A stretch of DNA of 64,000 nt from Hofstenia miamia (GCA_900660155.1 CABFPE010000241.1:144962-208961), one strand, 5' to 3'. Positions 8,440 through 20,391 are shown, counted from the first letter of the stretch. The notes: generated from the sequence alone by a model not told the origin. Made by a program: numbers and translations.

Positions 8440-10741
8440 CAAAGCTAGATCTCCGCTATCCGATTGCCAAATAAAGGGCATGACGATGGAGAATTCACCA
8501 CCTAACAATAAGAGACGGAGAGTTAGAAGAAGAGCTCCACAGTCAGATTACCAATTAAAGAGTATGAAGACGGAGCAGATGACACCTACCAATAAGAGAC
8601 AAAGAATAAGAAGGAGGTCTCCTCAATCTGATTACCGAATAAAGGGTATGAGGATGGAGACAATAAAAGAAAAATCACCCTCTACCAAATGTCAATTAAC
8701 GGGCAGGCGGATAAATGAGGGCCATCTACAAGATACTGATCACCAATTAAAGGGCATGAGGTTGGAAATACCGAATTATGCACACTCCCCTTCAACATCT
8801 ACAAGTACTCAAAGCCAACTAAAGGGCGGCGAGGAAACAGCAACAACAAGTACTCAAAGCCAATTAAAGGGCGGCGAGGAAATAACTTCAGTAGCTATGG
8901 GAAGTTGGGATACACAACCCATAAGTGATGACTCAGATATGGATACTTCGCAGATACCGTCAACGAGTTCAATCCCCACAACAACGAGCTCAGGAATTTT
9001 TTCGTACAGACAAACATCAACAACTACAAAATCGTCACGATCGGAAGAGAGAGAGAGCCGCATGACAAAAATAGGACGAGATAGAATACATCCCTATTTC
9101 ATAGCAAACAGAAAGATGAGATATAATTCCTACGACAATCTATCGCCAGAAACTAAGCGGCTAATACAACACAGCACTTCCACCAAAGAGAACGAAAGTT
9201 ATGCAATCCCAATAGTCATTGATAAGAAAAATCGTCCAACTTGCAATACGATAATAGCATATAAAGAGGATATGAAGGAACAATTTAACAGACCATACTT
9301 CAAAAGTACAGTCCATATCACGTTTGATGAACAGTTCACCATGAAAGATGTACAGAAACTAATAAAGAACAAAGACAAAATTGTAAACGAGTGTGAACAA
9401 GTAAACCTCGATAAAAACCATCTGACAATAGTTTATTTTGTAAAAGACGCTGAGATAGAATCAAAAAGACTTCAAACTAACATCGAAGAAACACTCAAAA
9501 TAGCTAAGAAACAGAAGACGAGGGTAATACTAATCGTAACACAGAAATCAGAAGAATTACCGGACTGTATAAAAGAATTGGAAATCAAATTAGATAATTT
9601 GTTCACATTGGATAATGGTACAAGAAGAATATCTGAACTGATAAAAGTGGACTTACAAATTAATGAAATAGCCCCAGCGGAGAGAATCATGGTGGAACCT
9701 AAAATCGCGATCAATATGTATTATCAAACACGCACTATGGAATTGCTGGGGATAACTGAAAATTTGGAAGAGACTTGAAATTTGTTTCTAAAGTGCAGTA
9801 TAAACCAAACACCTGAGCATTTGGAAAAGATAGCGACAGTATGGTCGGAGATTAAAGCAGAAAAGCCTACGCATGAAGAGTGGCCGCTGATAGACATAAA
9901 ATCGCCCACTAAGAAGTATCATAAAAGTACTGAAGCTACGTTATACGAAATGAGAAGAGCGTATGAAATGGAAGCTAAGAGGAACTTTAAAACACAAATG
10001 TTTGAAGAAATTAATGCCCCAGGGATCAGAGCGAGAACAGCCATTTGGATACTAATGATCACATTAACATACAATGATAAGTTGGTATTGCCGATGATGA
10101 GAAAAGAAGGAGAACCAATATGCCGACAGATTAAGAAAGTCCGAGCAGAAATTGAAAAAAGGTCGACACAAACGGTGATATTATTCTCTGGGATCAACGA
10201 CATTGTGTGGGGAGAACTTTGGAGTTCGCAATATCGATACTACGACGTAATGAGGAGAGTGGAAATTATTACTATGGTTAGATTAGGAAAGAATGAACCG
10301 GAAAACATCACCGAGGAAGAAGTACTGGAAAACATAAGTGCATTCTATGACAAAGCGTCGATTTCGAAATCATTATGATCAACGTATGAATTCTTCTACC
10401 CAAATACTACGATTCATCCAGATTTGGCGCACACCAGTAGAATAGACGCGATTATGACATTGATGATAGCCATAAAGGGCATGAAACTCTACAGAAAACA
10501 CTACGATATATTCAACGAAAAGTTAAACGAATTACGGAGTATGTGTACGATAGCTAAATCTCTAAAGAACCCGTCGTTCTTAAGACACAAGAAGATGCTA
10601 ACAACAGAGAAAGACGTCGTGCTAAAAATTACGAAAGATGAGGCGTACGAAAACGTTACGTGGGAAATGAAAGAAGCCAGTGAGATAATCAAAAAGGCGG
10701 CCGAGATGGTACATGGAGAGAGAGTGGTCATCCTTAATTAG
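8321..10741 (+). pseudogene. ORF3 of element A, unknown function, two in-frame stops
   Basis: Third reading frame where an env gene would sit, overlapping the end of pol. One frame runs 8321-10741, interrupted by TGA at 9776-9778 and 10376-10378. The N-terminal ~210 residues are basic and low-complexity, with about eight copies of a (Q/C)xQ(L/I)KGM-type repeat. A conserved region starts at RIHPYFIANRK, and C and D share it (LHPYYIATRK, LHPYFIAT). Later comes VILFSGINDIVWGE and a C-terminal FFYPNT...AIKGMKLYRK block shared with D. No signal peptide or membrane segment is seen, which argues against env. Relative to C and D, about 450 codons are missing near 10078. I do not recognise the family. 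Confidence 0.8.
8370..8880 (+). repeat. In-frame QLKGM-type coding repeats in ORF3
   Basis: About eight degenerate in-frame copies of a unit whose core reads CAATTAAAGGGCATGAGG, coding for QIKGV/M, QLKSM, QLTGR or QLKGG. Adjacent copies at ~8801-8875 are almost identical (AGTACTCAAAGCCAA then TAAAGGGCGGCGAGG). Spacing is irregular, from ~36 to ~78 nt. A related module occurs in element B between protease and RT (about 36880-37020). Confidence 0.75.
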
Positions 10742-10748
10742 CTATGCT

Positions 10749-10758
10749 GGAGGGGGAG
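10749..10758 (+). promoter_or_regulatory. Polypurine tract of element A
   Basis: GGAGGGGGAG lies directly before the TGTGACA start of the 3' LTR, the position expected for the plus-strand DNA primer. Confidence 0.8.
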
Positions 10759-12131
10759 TGTGACATAATCCATCATTCTATCATGATTGGTCAAGATGAG
10801 AGGAAAAGGATAAGGAAACAAAGACTAAATTTATTATTGATTATAATGATTAAATTGTAAATCATGATAGGATTGATTATTTTCACTTTGTAAATGTTTT
10901 GTGCAATTATACTTAAAATTATACTCGACTGTATTTTGACAAAACAAAAGGATGGTCAAACAGCGTAGCTCGATTAAAGCTGACATTGCGTAAAATTAGC
11001 AGAAATATTAAAGCGAGGGAAAACTGTCAACAAGAAAGATTAACAGGTACTTGTTGAGTATTTAGTTGTTTATCACTAAGTGCTATAAATATAATGAATC
11101 GGATGTAATTATTGATGAGCAAATCTACTTTGGATTCATTTTCTTTTGTCAGGTTATTTTATATATTCTGATGGAAAGCTAAACATCTACGAGCTAGGGT
11201 AATTGTATGGAGGTTCCCACATCCGGTTAAAGGTATGCTGGAGCAGCCTCCTAATAGCTATTCCACAGCGGGGAGGGCGACAGCTGTAGTTACCTGGTGT
11301 GCTCTTAGGTTACGTATAGGTATAGGAGTTTTTTACCGTTATAGCTTTCCTAATTGTCATTGCTTGTCCGATATTGTTATTGCAGCCTGTAGGTTTTACA
11401 TGTTAATTATTTTACTGATGAACTCAAGTTATACATTACTATCTTTACAATGTTCCAGGATGATGGATGATTTCACATTGGTTACACTTAGATGTTTATT
11501 ACGATTGTATCTTTATATCTTATTACATATAGTTACTCTAATAGTTGTTACATGTTGCTCAATGTTATCTAAGGGAGACCTTCGGCCGACTTACAGTTCT
11601 TATTTCTTGCTGGCGGCATTGATTGTTTACATGTATAAAGGGCTATTATTTATTTATCTATATGTAGGGTTATTAAATGTAGGGACTCATAATAAGCTAT
11701 TACAGCCGAACGGTTGCACCACTTCGTTTATTGCACTAGTTCGTAATAACAAAAACAATCAATGCACTAAATTACTAAGTAGTTGCCATTCCATTTACAC
11801 TGAGTTCGCTATTCACAATGCCATTCCAGTATTGTTCTCTATCTCACATCAACAGTTCCATTGGTAAGATGCAGCTGGCGAGTGCGTTCCTGGAGTTGCA
11901 CGTCTACTATTGAGTGTCGATCCTGTCTTCCAAGTTCTCTGCTGTACCTAAATAAGTTGAGTTAATTAAGTAGCTACAAAGGCTCTTGCAGATTAAATTA
12001 GTTTAATAAAACGCACACTTGTTACACAGGAGAGAAAACGGAAAAGTGTCAACTCGGATTCGTGGTTAATCTAAGAAAAGTAATAGCTTTCTCTAAATAA
12101 CACCCTCATGTTGAGTTGGCATGATTCTACA
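10759..12131 (+). repeat. 3' LTR of element A, 1373 bp
   Basis: Full LTR with TG...CA ends (TGTGACATAATCC to GATTCTACA). It matches the 5' copy almost fully except for a central block (about 11420-11720). It follows the polypurine tract. The LTR of element C has the same kind of ends but is only 366 bp, so this one appears enlarged by about 1 kb. Confidence 0.93.
11235..11867 (+). other. Open reading frame inside 3' LTR
   Basis: A 210-codon counterpart of the frame in the 5' LTR. Start and end portions match closely and the middle does not, yet no stop has arisen. No known domain. Function, if any, is unknown. Confidence 0.25.
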
Positions 12132-15100
12132 ATTACATGGTAGAGTTTTTGGTATTCATAAGACTCAATACTTTATTGGACTCACTTTGCAATTTGAATA
12201 ATCATTTAGCCTCATTGAGTTTGATTGAAGTTTCAAGAGTAGTTATATTCATGAGAAGTTTGTTGCATTTCTTCTTGATGGGATGAGAGGAGACCAGAAG
12301 TACATGCCACTTTTTCCTGATTGATTGAGAGGGGAGGCAAAAGGAGGTTTCACTCTGACCTTTGACCTCTGCCAGCTCGTGGATATTGGTGTGGGCATTG
12401 CAGTAACATCATGGAGTTTGCTTAGTCAGTCTGTGTTGACTGACAGGGGTTTCCTAGTTTCTAGTTTCTACAGTGACTGGGCCTATAAAAATCATAAAAA
12501 CTAGTAAATTTAGTTTGCATGTTTATTTTACTTGTTTGCACACATTTTTCTATTTTTGTTAATACACATGACATTGTTAGCTGACTAATCAGGGTACTAT
12601 ATTGTGTTTGTGATAATACATTGGTGACTGATGGGAAAACTCATATCATAGTTTGCAAATGAATAATTTTCTTATTCATAAGCAAAAAATACAGATGCAT
12701 AGTATTTAGAGGGTGTGTTGCTAAGAATTTTGAAAAACAAAAACCATTTAATAATGTAAATAATGAAAAACAAGATGTATAAAATCACAAAGCATAAATT
12801 TGTTTAAGGTGGAAATGTAAAAACATGCTTGGCTAAATATGAAATACTATAATATACATAGGAGATGAAAACAAAATATTGTAAAGAATGCTACAATGAA
12901 TTACAAAGAAATTTGAAAGATATTGTAGAATCAGTATAAGGCTGAAATAGACTTAATATTAGTGATGCTGTACACACTTTTCCTTATCTATGTCCATTCA
13001 GTAGTAGGCATGACTCCAATGCTGATTTAGTCTGCTTTTAATTAAATGTTTAGACTATTATCTGACTGCAACTATATTGTAATTCAGTAATTAATTGAAG
13101 TCTATTTAGATTGAGAGCAGTGAAGTACAGGACTGAATCCTGAAGCTGAACCATGCAATGAAGGATGAATCAACATTTTGCAGTGATCACCAAGTATGAA
13201 GTAATTGGCTGTGACACATAGAAGAATCTCAGTGACAGGGTATATTGTATAGTGCGGTGTTCCCTAGTGTTGCTTTTCTTTAATAATTTTTTACATTGGT
13301 TGTTCTTGTTATGATTTGCAACAAAGATGAGTGCAACCCTACTACAATAGATTCCTTACATATAAATAACCCTACACATAAATATACAAAAATTACTACA
13401 TAAATGTGAGCAGACAATGTGGCTGGTAGAAAATGCTGGTAGAAAATGGAAGCATAAAGGTCAACAATTACAGATATTAACTATTAACATGTAATATAAA
13501 GGGTGCATTATTAATCAAATCTGAATAATACAAAATAAATCCAAAGTAGTTAAATTCATCAACAAAATAAATCTCCTACATCATATTTATACTGAAAATA
13601 TGCAACCAAACAATATGTAACTGTCTTTGTAAATTTGAATTGTTAGCATGTTCTTCATCTGCAAAATTGCTACAATGTCACTAATTAATAAGCTTAGCAT
13701 TTTGTCATTATAAAATTGTCAATGGCTGTTCCTGACAAATACTTCTACCATAACTACTCTTATTACTAATTGAACAAATTGTTAATTGATAAATGAGCAT
13801 TATTTAAAAATTAACAAATTTATAAACAGTATTTAGTTTTTCAGTTCTTTTTCCGTTTTTATTTGTTTTTCGACCAATTATGCCACATAAGTACAAATAA
13901 TAATTTTTCCCAACAAAATGAAATCAATGAGTATGCTTAATATAGTGAAAAACAATGCCTATAAAATCACTTAACGATGGTATAAACTCTACTATGACTT
14001 GAAAATTGAATACACATTCAGTTAATAATATCATCTAAACATCAAGTGTACGATGAAATATTGCTTAAAAATATGTATTTTAAGAAGAGTTACAAATTAG
14101 TACAAGTGACAAAAGCAAAAATATTAAATTCAAGGATCAAATACATACCAATGTTTCTATGTGTAAATGTATTTGAGATCTAACCTACTTAAAGGCACTA
14201 TAATGTCAATATTGATTGAAAATAGGAAGCTTAATAAGTGTTCAATGAATATATTCACCCCAAGCATTGCTATGCAAATCTCAGTGCTGAATATAAACTG
14301 AAATTTAAATGCATATTTGGTAAAATAGAACAATAAGAATACTTCTAAGATAAAAGCACTGTGAAATCAAAGCACCCATTACATTGCTAAACATAAACAT
14401 AGCTATATTGACTGAACTTTCATTTTAATTTACCAGAATAATCACAAATTTGATCTATTCTTTAAATAATATGAAAGAAATAGGTTTTCTAATGCAAAGC
14501 TGTATCATCCATTATGTAACAATAGCAACTAATTAAAAACAAATAGCTGAAACATCGCTATTTTGAATAGTGATTATTCACTAGATAGAACAAAGAACTA
14601 TTGCACTTTTGTAAACCAATGACTCACTTACCCTTGAAAATACAATATTTTTTCATTATTTATTAGTTGAGTATATTTTCTTGAATTTCTTTTTGTTTTA
14701 AAAAATTCACCATTCCATTTCTTTCTCGAGTTATGTTGTTTAGTGATTACAATCTCTATGGAAACTAGAACATGGCGTTTTTGACCAAAGTAAATTTGCA
14801 TAGCATTAACTCAATGTTTGTACAAAATTGAATAAAGAAATAGGCTATGTCATTTAACAATGCATTCTATTTGATCTGATATTAGAAATAATTAAACAAA
14901 GTTAGTATGCTAATCATTTATCAAAAATATTACAAGATTTACACTGTTTATTAAATTCAACAATCACCATCCTATCTCTAGAAAATAGAATAATATTTTT
15001 GCTTTTACTCGGGAATTTTGCTTCTTTCCCTTATAAATTATCATGCATGTTGCAAAAACTAAACAAATTCTACTAGGTCAATGTAATTTATCCATCATCA

Positions 15101-17574
15101 CCACATTGTTCACAGGCATATTTTTTACACTATTTCTTAAATTCATTTGTTTGAAGGTGTTGATAATTGACCAACCAAATACATTGTTTTTGTTTTCTCA
15201 TCAACCAAATAAACAACAATGCTAGCTTTATGCAATTATTCATTCTCCCATAATTTATATGTTTATCAGTTTTCCAAAACCTCTTTCAATTTGTTTGAAT
15301 TTATGCACTTAATATTAATGTTGATCTCATACTCCCATTAGCTAATCTTGCAAAACAGTATACATTGCATAATATGAATTTTGGTTATGACTATAGAGCT
15401 TTCTTAAACATTGACATTTTCCTGATGCTGTATTTACTGATAAATCACATTTTTGAGGTTTACTTCATTGAGTCTCACAACTAGCTACCATTAAAATTTC
15501 GGAATTAATATGCAAAGCAATAAATAAAAAGAATTGTATTCATAAAAAAATCATTTATTAAAACAAAACTTAAATAACTTTGTTGGATACCACAAAACCT
15601 TCTAAAAACTGTGAGTAAACAATGGGATTTTAGTTGCAAAGGCATTTAAATGTTATGTAATCATGATGAAGCATTGTTGACGCACTCTGGTAATTGAGTT
15701 GGAGATTTTTTGACAACACTGCATTGAATCCCAGCTCAGAGCTTAGTTAATACAATTTCTCAGACTTCAGGAGAAAGGATTTGATAAGCCTCTACCTAGT
15801 AGGTGTCAAAACCATATCCAAGAAATTATTTTGCAGTACTTACTGAGCTATTGTTTTCCTATGAATACAAAATTTCGTTTTGAGTTGTGTGAGGCATACA
15901 AGTTCCAACAATTAGCACAAACTACCATTAATTCACAGTGGCAAATAGAACTCCAAATAGGTATTTGCTCTGATTTCAGCAGCTAAGGAAACATATTATC
16001 GGAGGAGTTGAACTGAAGTCCTTCCTATAAAAAGCTTAAATTTCTTAACTTAAAATGAGTTGATGCAAAATAAGTGCGGCAAGAACAATTATTGGGGAAG
16101 AGGAGGCTGCAGCCACCCCCGTAGCCTCTATCTGATTTGCCCTTATTATTTTGACTCATAGGCAAGACTAGTTAAGGGCATCTTGTGACTACATTGACCA
16201 TTGCATGGGCTAAGATGCTATTCAAAGAGAACCTATGATGATCTGCAGTCTACCATTACTGCAATTAATTACTTTAAATATCCTGTTTCTGCAAACACTG
16301 GAAGCAGGAACCATCTGTGCTTGACTTGCCTCATTCCAACATTGCTGCGGACAGCTGTGAAGCTGGAGGACAGCCGAACTTCGTGCAGACAGAAAAGTAG
16401 CTGAAAAACAAATTTAACACTAATGTACAAATTTAAGACAGTTTAAAAAATATTACAATGTTGTAATTACTTTTTTTACTTCATTTCTATTATTGTTGTG
16501 GGTGATTTTTGTGTTACCAGAATATGCAGCATTTAACCGTTTGATGAAATATTTAGTTGTCATAGGCGCGGAAAGTTTTCAGGTCATTTTTGTGAATTTT
16601 ACAATTTCTGGGTTAAAAATCTGAAGTGTGCATATATATGAATTTGCTTTGTAGCTCTTAATTTTATATTGATTTTATTGTTTCCAACACGTTGTATTTT
16701 TCAAAAATTTTGTTGATGTTTTTCATAACAGTGATTATTAGATAAAAATCTCAGGCTGACTGCAAGCCAAGATAAAGAAAATATGGGTAGCGCCCCAGAC
16801 TGGTGTGATTTTTAAAAAACTGAGTGGCTTGTTGAGCAAGCATTTGGGCGGTGGGTCTAAAATAACGGATTGCTTCCACCCTTGGTTCCTTGGATCTAAT
16901 TTAGAATTGCTACTGCTAAGAAATAAAGAAACCCTAATATTTTGCATAATACTTCATTACTAGCATATATTGCGAAAGTTGTACATAAAGTTTATTTCAA
17001 TAAATAAGTCAGTTTAAAGGAAACGCCTCCTTGGCAATAGTAAGCTCTACTTTTCTTTTAGAACGTTGGTGTACGAAATTTCTTTCATTGTAAACTGCTC
17101 TCACAAAACAGTCAGCAACAGTGTCAAAGTGAAATTTTTTATGTCCGATAAAAGTCCAGGCGTTAATGAATCCAGTGTAAAATTTATTTGTAACAGAATA
17201 TTAAAGTGTTTTTTAATAAATTGTTTAACAACACCAAAAGAACGAAATGATAAGCTAAACCTGTTATTTTGCTTCTAAAATATGGACTTGTATTGTATTA
17301 TAAAACATTATAAACCTCAGAAATAATCGAGCAGCTTGTAAATTTTGGACCTTCAACATAAAATGAGTATACTGATAACAATTCTGAAAGAGTTAATGAA
17401 CTACACAAAACATAATATTAAGCTTTACACTATGATGTTTAAACACTATGCTCAATCATTTCAATGTTTTGAGTCAATTGATTCATTGGTAGTTAGTTCT
17501 AGAGCTAACTTCTCTTAGTTTAAAAATTTTGATTGCAATATTTGAATCCTCTCCATTACCATTTAATTATATCT
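12132..17574. other. Non-coding AT-rich region
   Basis: No reading frame with recognisable content, no RNA gene found by eye, no clear repeats. Short frames at 15043-15225 and 16201-16404 have no motif and look like chance. Confidence 0.5.
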
Positions 17575-17750
17575 TTTCTAGACTTATAGAAATATCTTTT
17601 GATATTGCTTCTAATAATCGTCAATTTATTCAGTTGCTTAATTTCTCTAGTTAGCTCATTCCAACGTTTCATAGAGGTATTAGTGAATGAATTTCTCATT
17701 ATATACTTTTTCCAAGGAGCAGATCTAATATTCTAATTATGCATGTATAT
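17575..17750 (-). pseudogene. Non-LTR retrotransposon RT C-terminal remnant
   Basis: Read on the minus strand, a degraded segment gives HN-x-NIRSA, then MRNSFTNTSMKRWNEL and a further KLTIIRSNIKRYFY tail. This resembles the end of CR1/Jockey-type non-LTR reverse transcriptase ORFs, where an HNYNTR-like motif is followed by a fragment like SF...R..WN.LP and a final F+..L helix. A stop lies within it. Only the tail is present, as expected from 5' truncation or decay. Confidence 0.5.
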
Positions 17751-18383
17751 TTTACGAGATTAATGAAGTTGATCTTATCATAGAGGTTAATATTTAACTT
17801 ATGTAAGTAACAATTTTTTCAAATTATTTTTTAAATACAGTACTTAGTTGCGGTATGATTACAATTTGAGTGAGGCAAAATAGTGAGAAAATTTAACACA
17901 GTTATACTAGATTTCTTGACTGCATTTTTAATTGATTTATTTGAATAAGATAACATTGTATCATCAGCTTATGCGGAAGGTCACAGTAATAAATTTTTTG
18001 CTGATGCGGCAAAAACGCAACATATTGTCTTTTCTACACTTTCCTGCTATAGTCATGTGAATATTTGTAATGCGTTTATTTGAGTTTTGTATACTTCTTA
18101 ATTTGCAAATGCGAAATGATATCAGTAATTGATGAATGACACTATAGTGTTATTGTAAATTCGTTGCGGATACGATAGTTTGTGACTTCGGTTCTTAGTC
18201 CTTTCAGGAAAATTGAAATCCCTGATCTGCTGGGATCAGATGGGTAACGACTTTGAAGGTGATCGGGCCGGGCATGCGTGCTCAGAACGTAGAATGGACA
18301 TTTTTTCAATGATCTCAATTCCTAACACCGTTTCTGTAGAGATTATTATTGATATATGAGAAATTTCTATATATCTATGCCTG
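17751..18383. other. Non-coding region
   Basis: AT-rich with no supported feature. It may include further decayed non-LTR sequence on the minus strand upstream of the RT tail, but I could not read it. Confidence 0.4.
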
Positions 18384-18404
18384 GGATGTCATAGATCCAC
18401 AAAA

Positions 18405-18473
18405 TTTGACCCATGACATACGTGACCCACATCATTTTGACCCATGACCCACAATGTTTGACCCATGACCAAC
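18405..18473 (+). repeat. Subterminal TGACCC repeats, left cluster
   Basis: Five to six copies of TGACCCA(T/C) or close variants in under 70 bp. A matching cluster lies near the other end of the hAT-like element. Such arrays often bind transposase; here that is inference. Confidence 0.6.
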
Positions 18474-18985
18474 GCAGGAAATTATTTGTCACACACAATT
18501 TTTATTTATATACCCCGTGAAACAAATTAGATCTCAAGTATATTTACTTATATCAAAATCTTGTTTTTTGAAAGACTTTTTTGACGACAACTTGTGACTA
18601 CCCGGCATCATCCCCATCTGGTATTCAGGCCATCTGTGTATGCTTAGCGCCTTGTCGCAAGCATGCATTAACATATATATAAACAAAATACAAGCATATT
18701 ATCTATATTTACTACCTCTTATTTTAAGGATATATTGCTTGGATATGCAAGAAAGTATTATTTTCCTTAAAACATTGCATAAATTGTTGTAGTAAAAGAA
18801 ATTAACAGCATTTTAAATGAAATTCCTCTAAAAATTGTCAATTTTTTTAGTGAAACTCCTATCGTTTTATAGAACGTGTAAAATACATATACAAATTAAA
18901 ATAAACACAAATTTTATTTTTATAACGAATTGATTTTTAAGAAATGCTTGGATAAAAGAGGAGCAGAATATAAATGCTCTTGTTA

Positions 18986-19503
18986 TGGTTCCTTTTTCTT
19001 CAGGTTTGTTTACATGCAAACTACTAAATTCCCTTGTCCGCAGAACACTAAATTAGCGTCCTGGATCCCTCACAAATCGAATGGGGATTAACATCTAATT
19101 TTTTATCAATTAATCTAATTTTTGCTGACATTTTAATCGCTCCGTACCCCACCCGACCCGAAATCAGGTCGGGTTTATTCGGGTACCCGATGTCACTCTC
19201 TAATATGCACATATTAGTCAGTACATTAAGCAAATTATCCAGTTAGGTTCCTTTTTCTTCATGTGTGTTTACATGCAAACTACTAAATTCCCTTGTCCGC
19301 AGAACACTAAATTAGCGTCCTGGATCCCTCACAAATCGAATGGTGATTAACATCTAATTTTTTATCAATTAATCTAATTTTTGCTGACATTTTAATCGCT
19401 CCGTACCCCACCCGACCCGAAATCAGGTCGGGTTTATTCGGGTACCCGATGTCACTCTCTAATATGCACATATTAGTCAGTACATTAAGCAAATTATCCA
19501 CTC
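18986..19503 (+). repeat. Tandem duplication, unit 259 bp
   Basis: Two head-to-tail copies (18986-19244 and 19245-19503) with only a few differences, such as GGTTTG versus TGTGTG near the start. Each contains a GC-rich palindromic stretch built on ACCCGACC/GGTCGGGT that could fold into a hairpin. The open frames seen in each copy on the minus strand have no known motif. Confidence 0.9.
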
Positions 19504-19739
19504 AAATTCAGTGTAATGCTTAATGGCCTCTATGAGGCAAAAGGCAATATCAGTGACGTAAAAAAAATAATTTGGGCTGGGCCGGGCTTGGAACTAAAAA
19601 ATCGGCCCAATTGCAACTCTGCCGTGACATACCAAATAAGCAGTATCACTTTTAGCTAAAGCTAGATCCACTGGCGCAAATGAAGTGTCTCGCTTCTTCT
19701 TGAATGGGAGCTCCATTTGTCCGGGCGCACTAACAACAG

Positions 19740-19960
19740 TCTTTTACAACTACGAATATGGTCCAAAAGATTCTTCGTGCCCATTTTCTTGACCACGCTG
19801 TTCACTATCATCTAATGAAAATAGCATAGCTTGCACAAAAATCAGTCTACTCATACCCATCCAAAGACAACAGAACCATTTTCTTTACAAACATCTCCAA
19901 ATTGTTTCCACACATAATCAGATGTTGACGAAGACTGCTTTGTCTTCCTAAATGTAAATG
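19740..19960 (-). pseudogene. BED-type zinc finger remnant
   Basis: A minus-strand frame gives SDYVWKQFGDVCKENG, then CKLC, then GTKNLLDHIRSC, matching the BED finger plan (aromatic-W..F, C-x2-C, then L..H-x-C/H). Stops interrupt it (two near the C-x2-C pair). BED fingers are typical of hAT transposases and ZBED proteins derived from them. The hAT-like flanks favour the transposon. Confidence 0.5.
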
Positions 19961-20325
19961 CGATTGAAGGAATTTTGTTTTGGACCTAAAGGGTCGTATA
20001 CATTAAAATTCAATACAAGAAATTTAATGTTGTATGCTGTAATAAAGTTTGGTTTACGCATGTTTATCTCAAAATTATTACGTGAAAATAACTGATTTAA
20101 TTTCCACTTTATGTAGGCAAGAGATACGAGAGTCGAGAGATATGATGTTATAGACTTTATAATAGTCCCCTGTCGATGGTGTGACACCTTGACACGGTGA
20201 TAGGGCAAGTCTGAAACCAAGACCACACCAACAATTACTTTTAATTGCTTTTTGCTAGAAAAAACAAAAACGAAAATTATAAGTGCATGCAGGAGAGGTA
20301 TAACTGCTGTCCTTAATTATGACCC

Positions 20326-20382
20326 ACGCCAGGAGTGACTCATGACCCACCAAAAAGTGACCCTTTTGACCCATAGGTCATT
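20326..20382 (+). repeat. Subterminal TGACCC repeats, right cluster
   Basis: Several TGACCCA/TGACTCA copies close to the right end of the hAT-like element, in the same plus-strand orientation as the left cluster. Confidence 0.55.
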
Positions 20383-20391
20383 GACAACGCT

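Larger units (their letters stand above)
1316..12131 (+). mobile_element. Element A: Ty3/gypsy-type LTR retrotransposon with third ORF
   Basis: A near-complete LTR retrotransposon. Order: 5' LTR (start lost in the gap), primer-binding site, gag, -1 frameshift site, pol (protease, reverse transcriptase, RNase H, integrase), ORF3 overlapping the end of pol, polypurine tract, 3' LTR. The order with integrase last is that of Ty3/gypsy elements. Gag is open; pol carries two in-frame stops and one frameshift, and ORF3 carries two in-frame stops, so this copy is not autonomous as sequenced. The LTRs start TGTGACA and end TTCTACA. The target-site duplication cannot be checked because the left end is in N. 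Elements B, C and D on the minus strand are relatives. Confidence 0.95.
18384..20391 (-). mobile_element. Decayed hAT-like DNA transposon, candidate
   Basis: The ends are imperfect inverted repeats of hAT style: CTGGGATGTCA at the left and, on the other strand, TAGCGTTGTCA at the right. Clusters of GGGTCA/TGACCC motifs lie just inside both ends. The interior holds a minus-strand BED-finger remnant, the usual N-terminal DNA-binding domain of hAT transposases, but no catalytic domain. No clean 8-bp target duplication is visible. The interior also has a 259-bp tandem duplication. Element identity is likely; exact borders are not. Confidence 0.5.

Noticed and set aside
8321-10741. ORF3 as an envelope gene
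   Set aside because: No signal peptide, transmembrane helix or cysteine-rich ectodomain; highly basic low-complexity N-terminus.
15043-15225. Short frames at 15043, 16201, 20993, 22319, 24002, 24550, 25193
   Set aside because: No motif, no conservation evidence, lengths expected by chance in this sequence.
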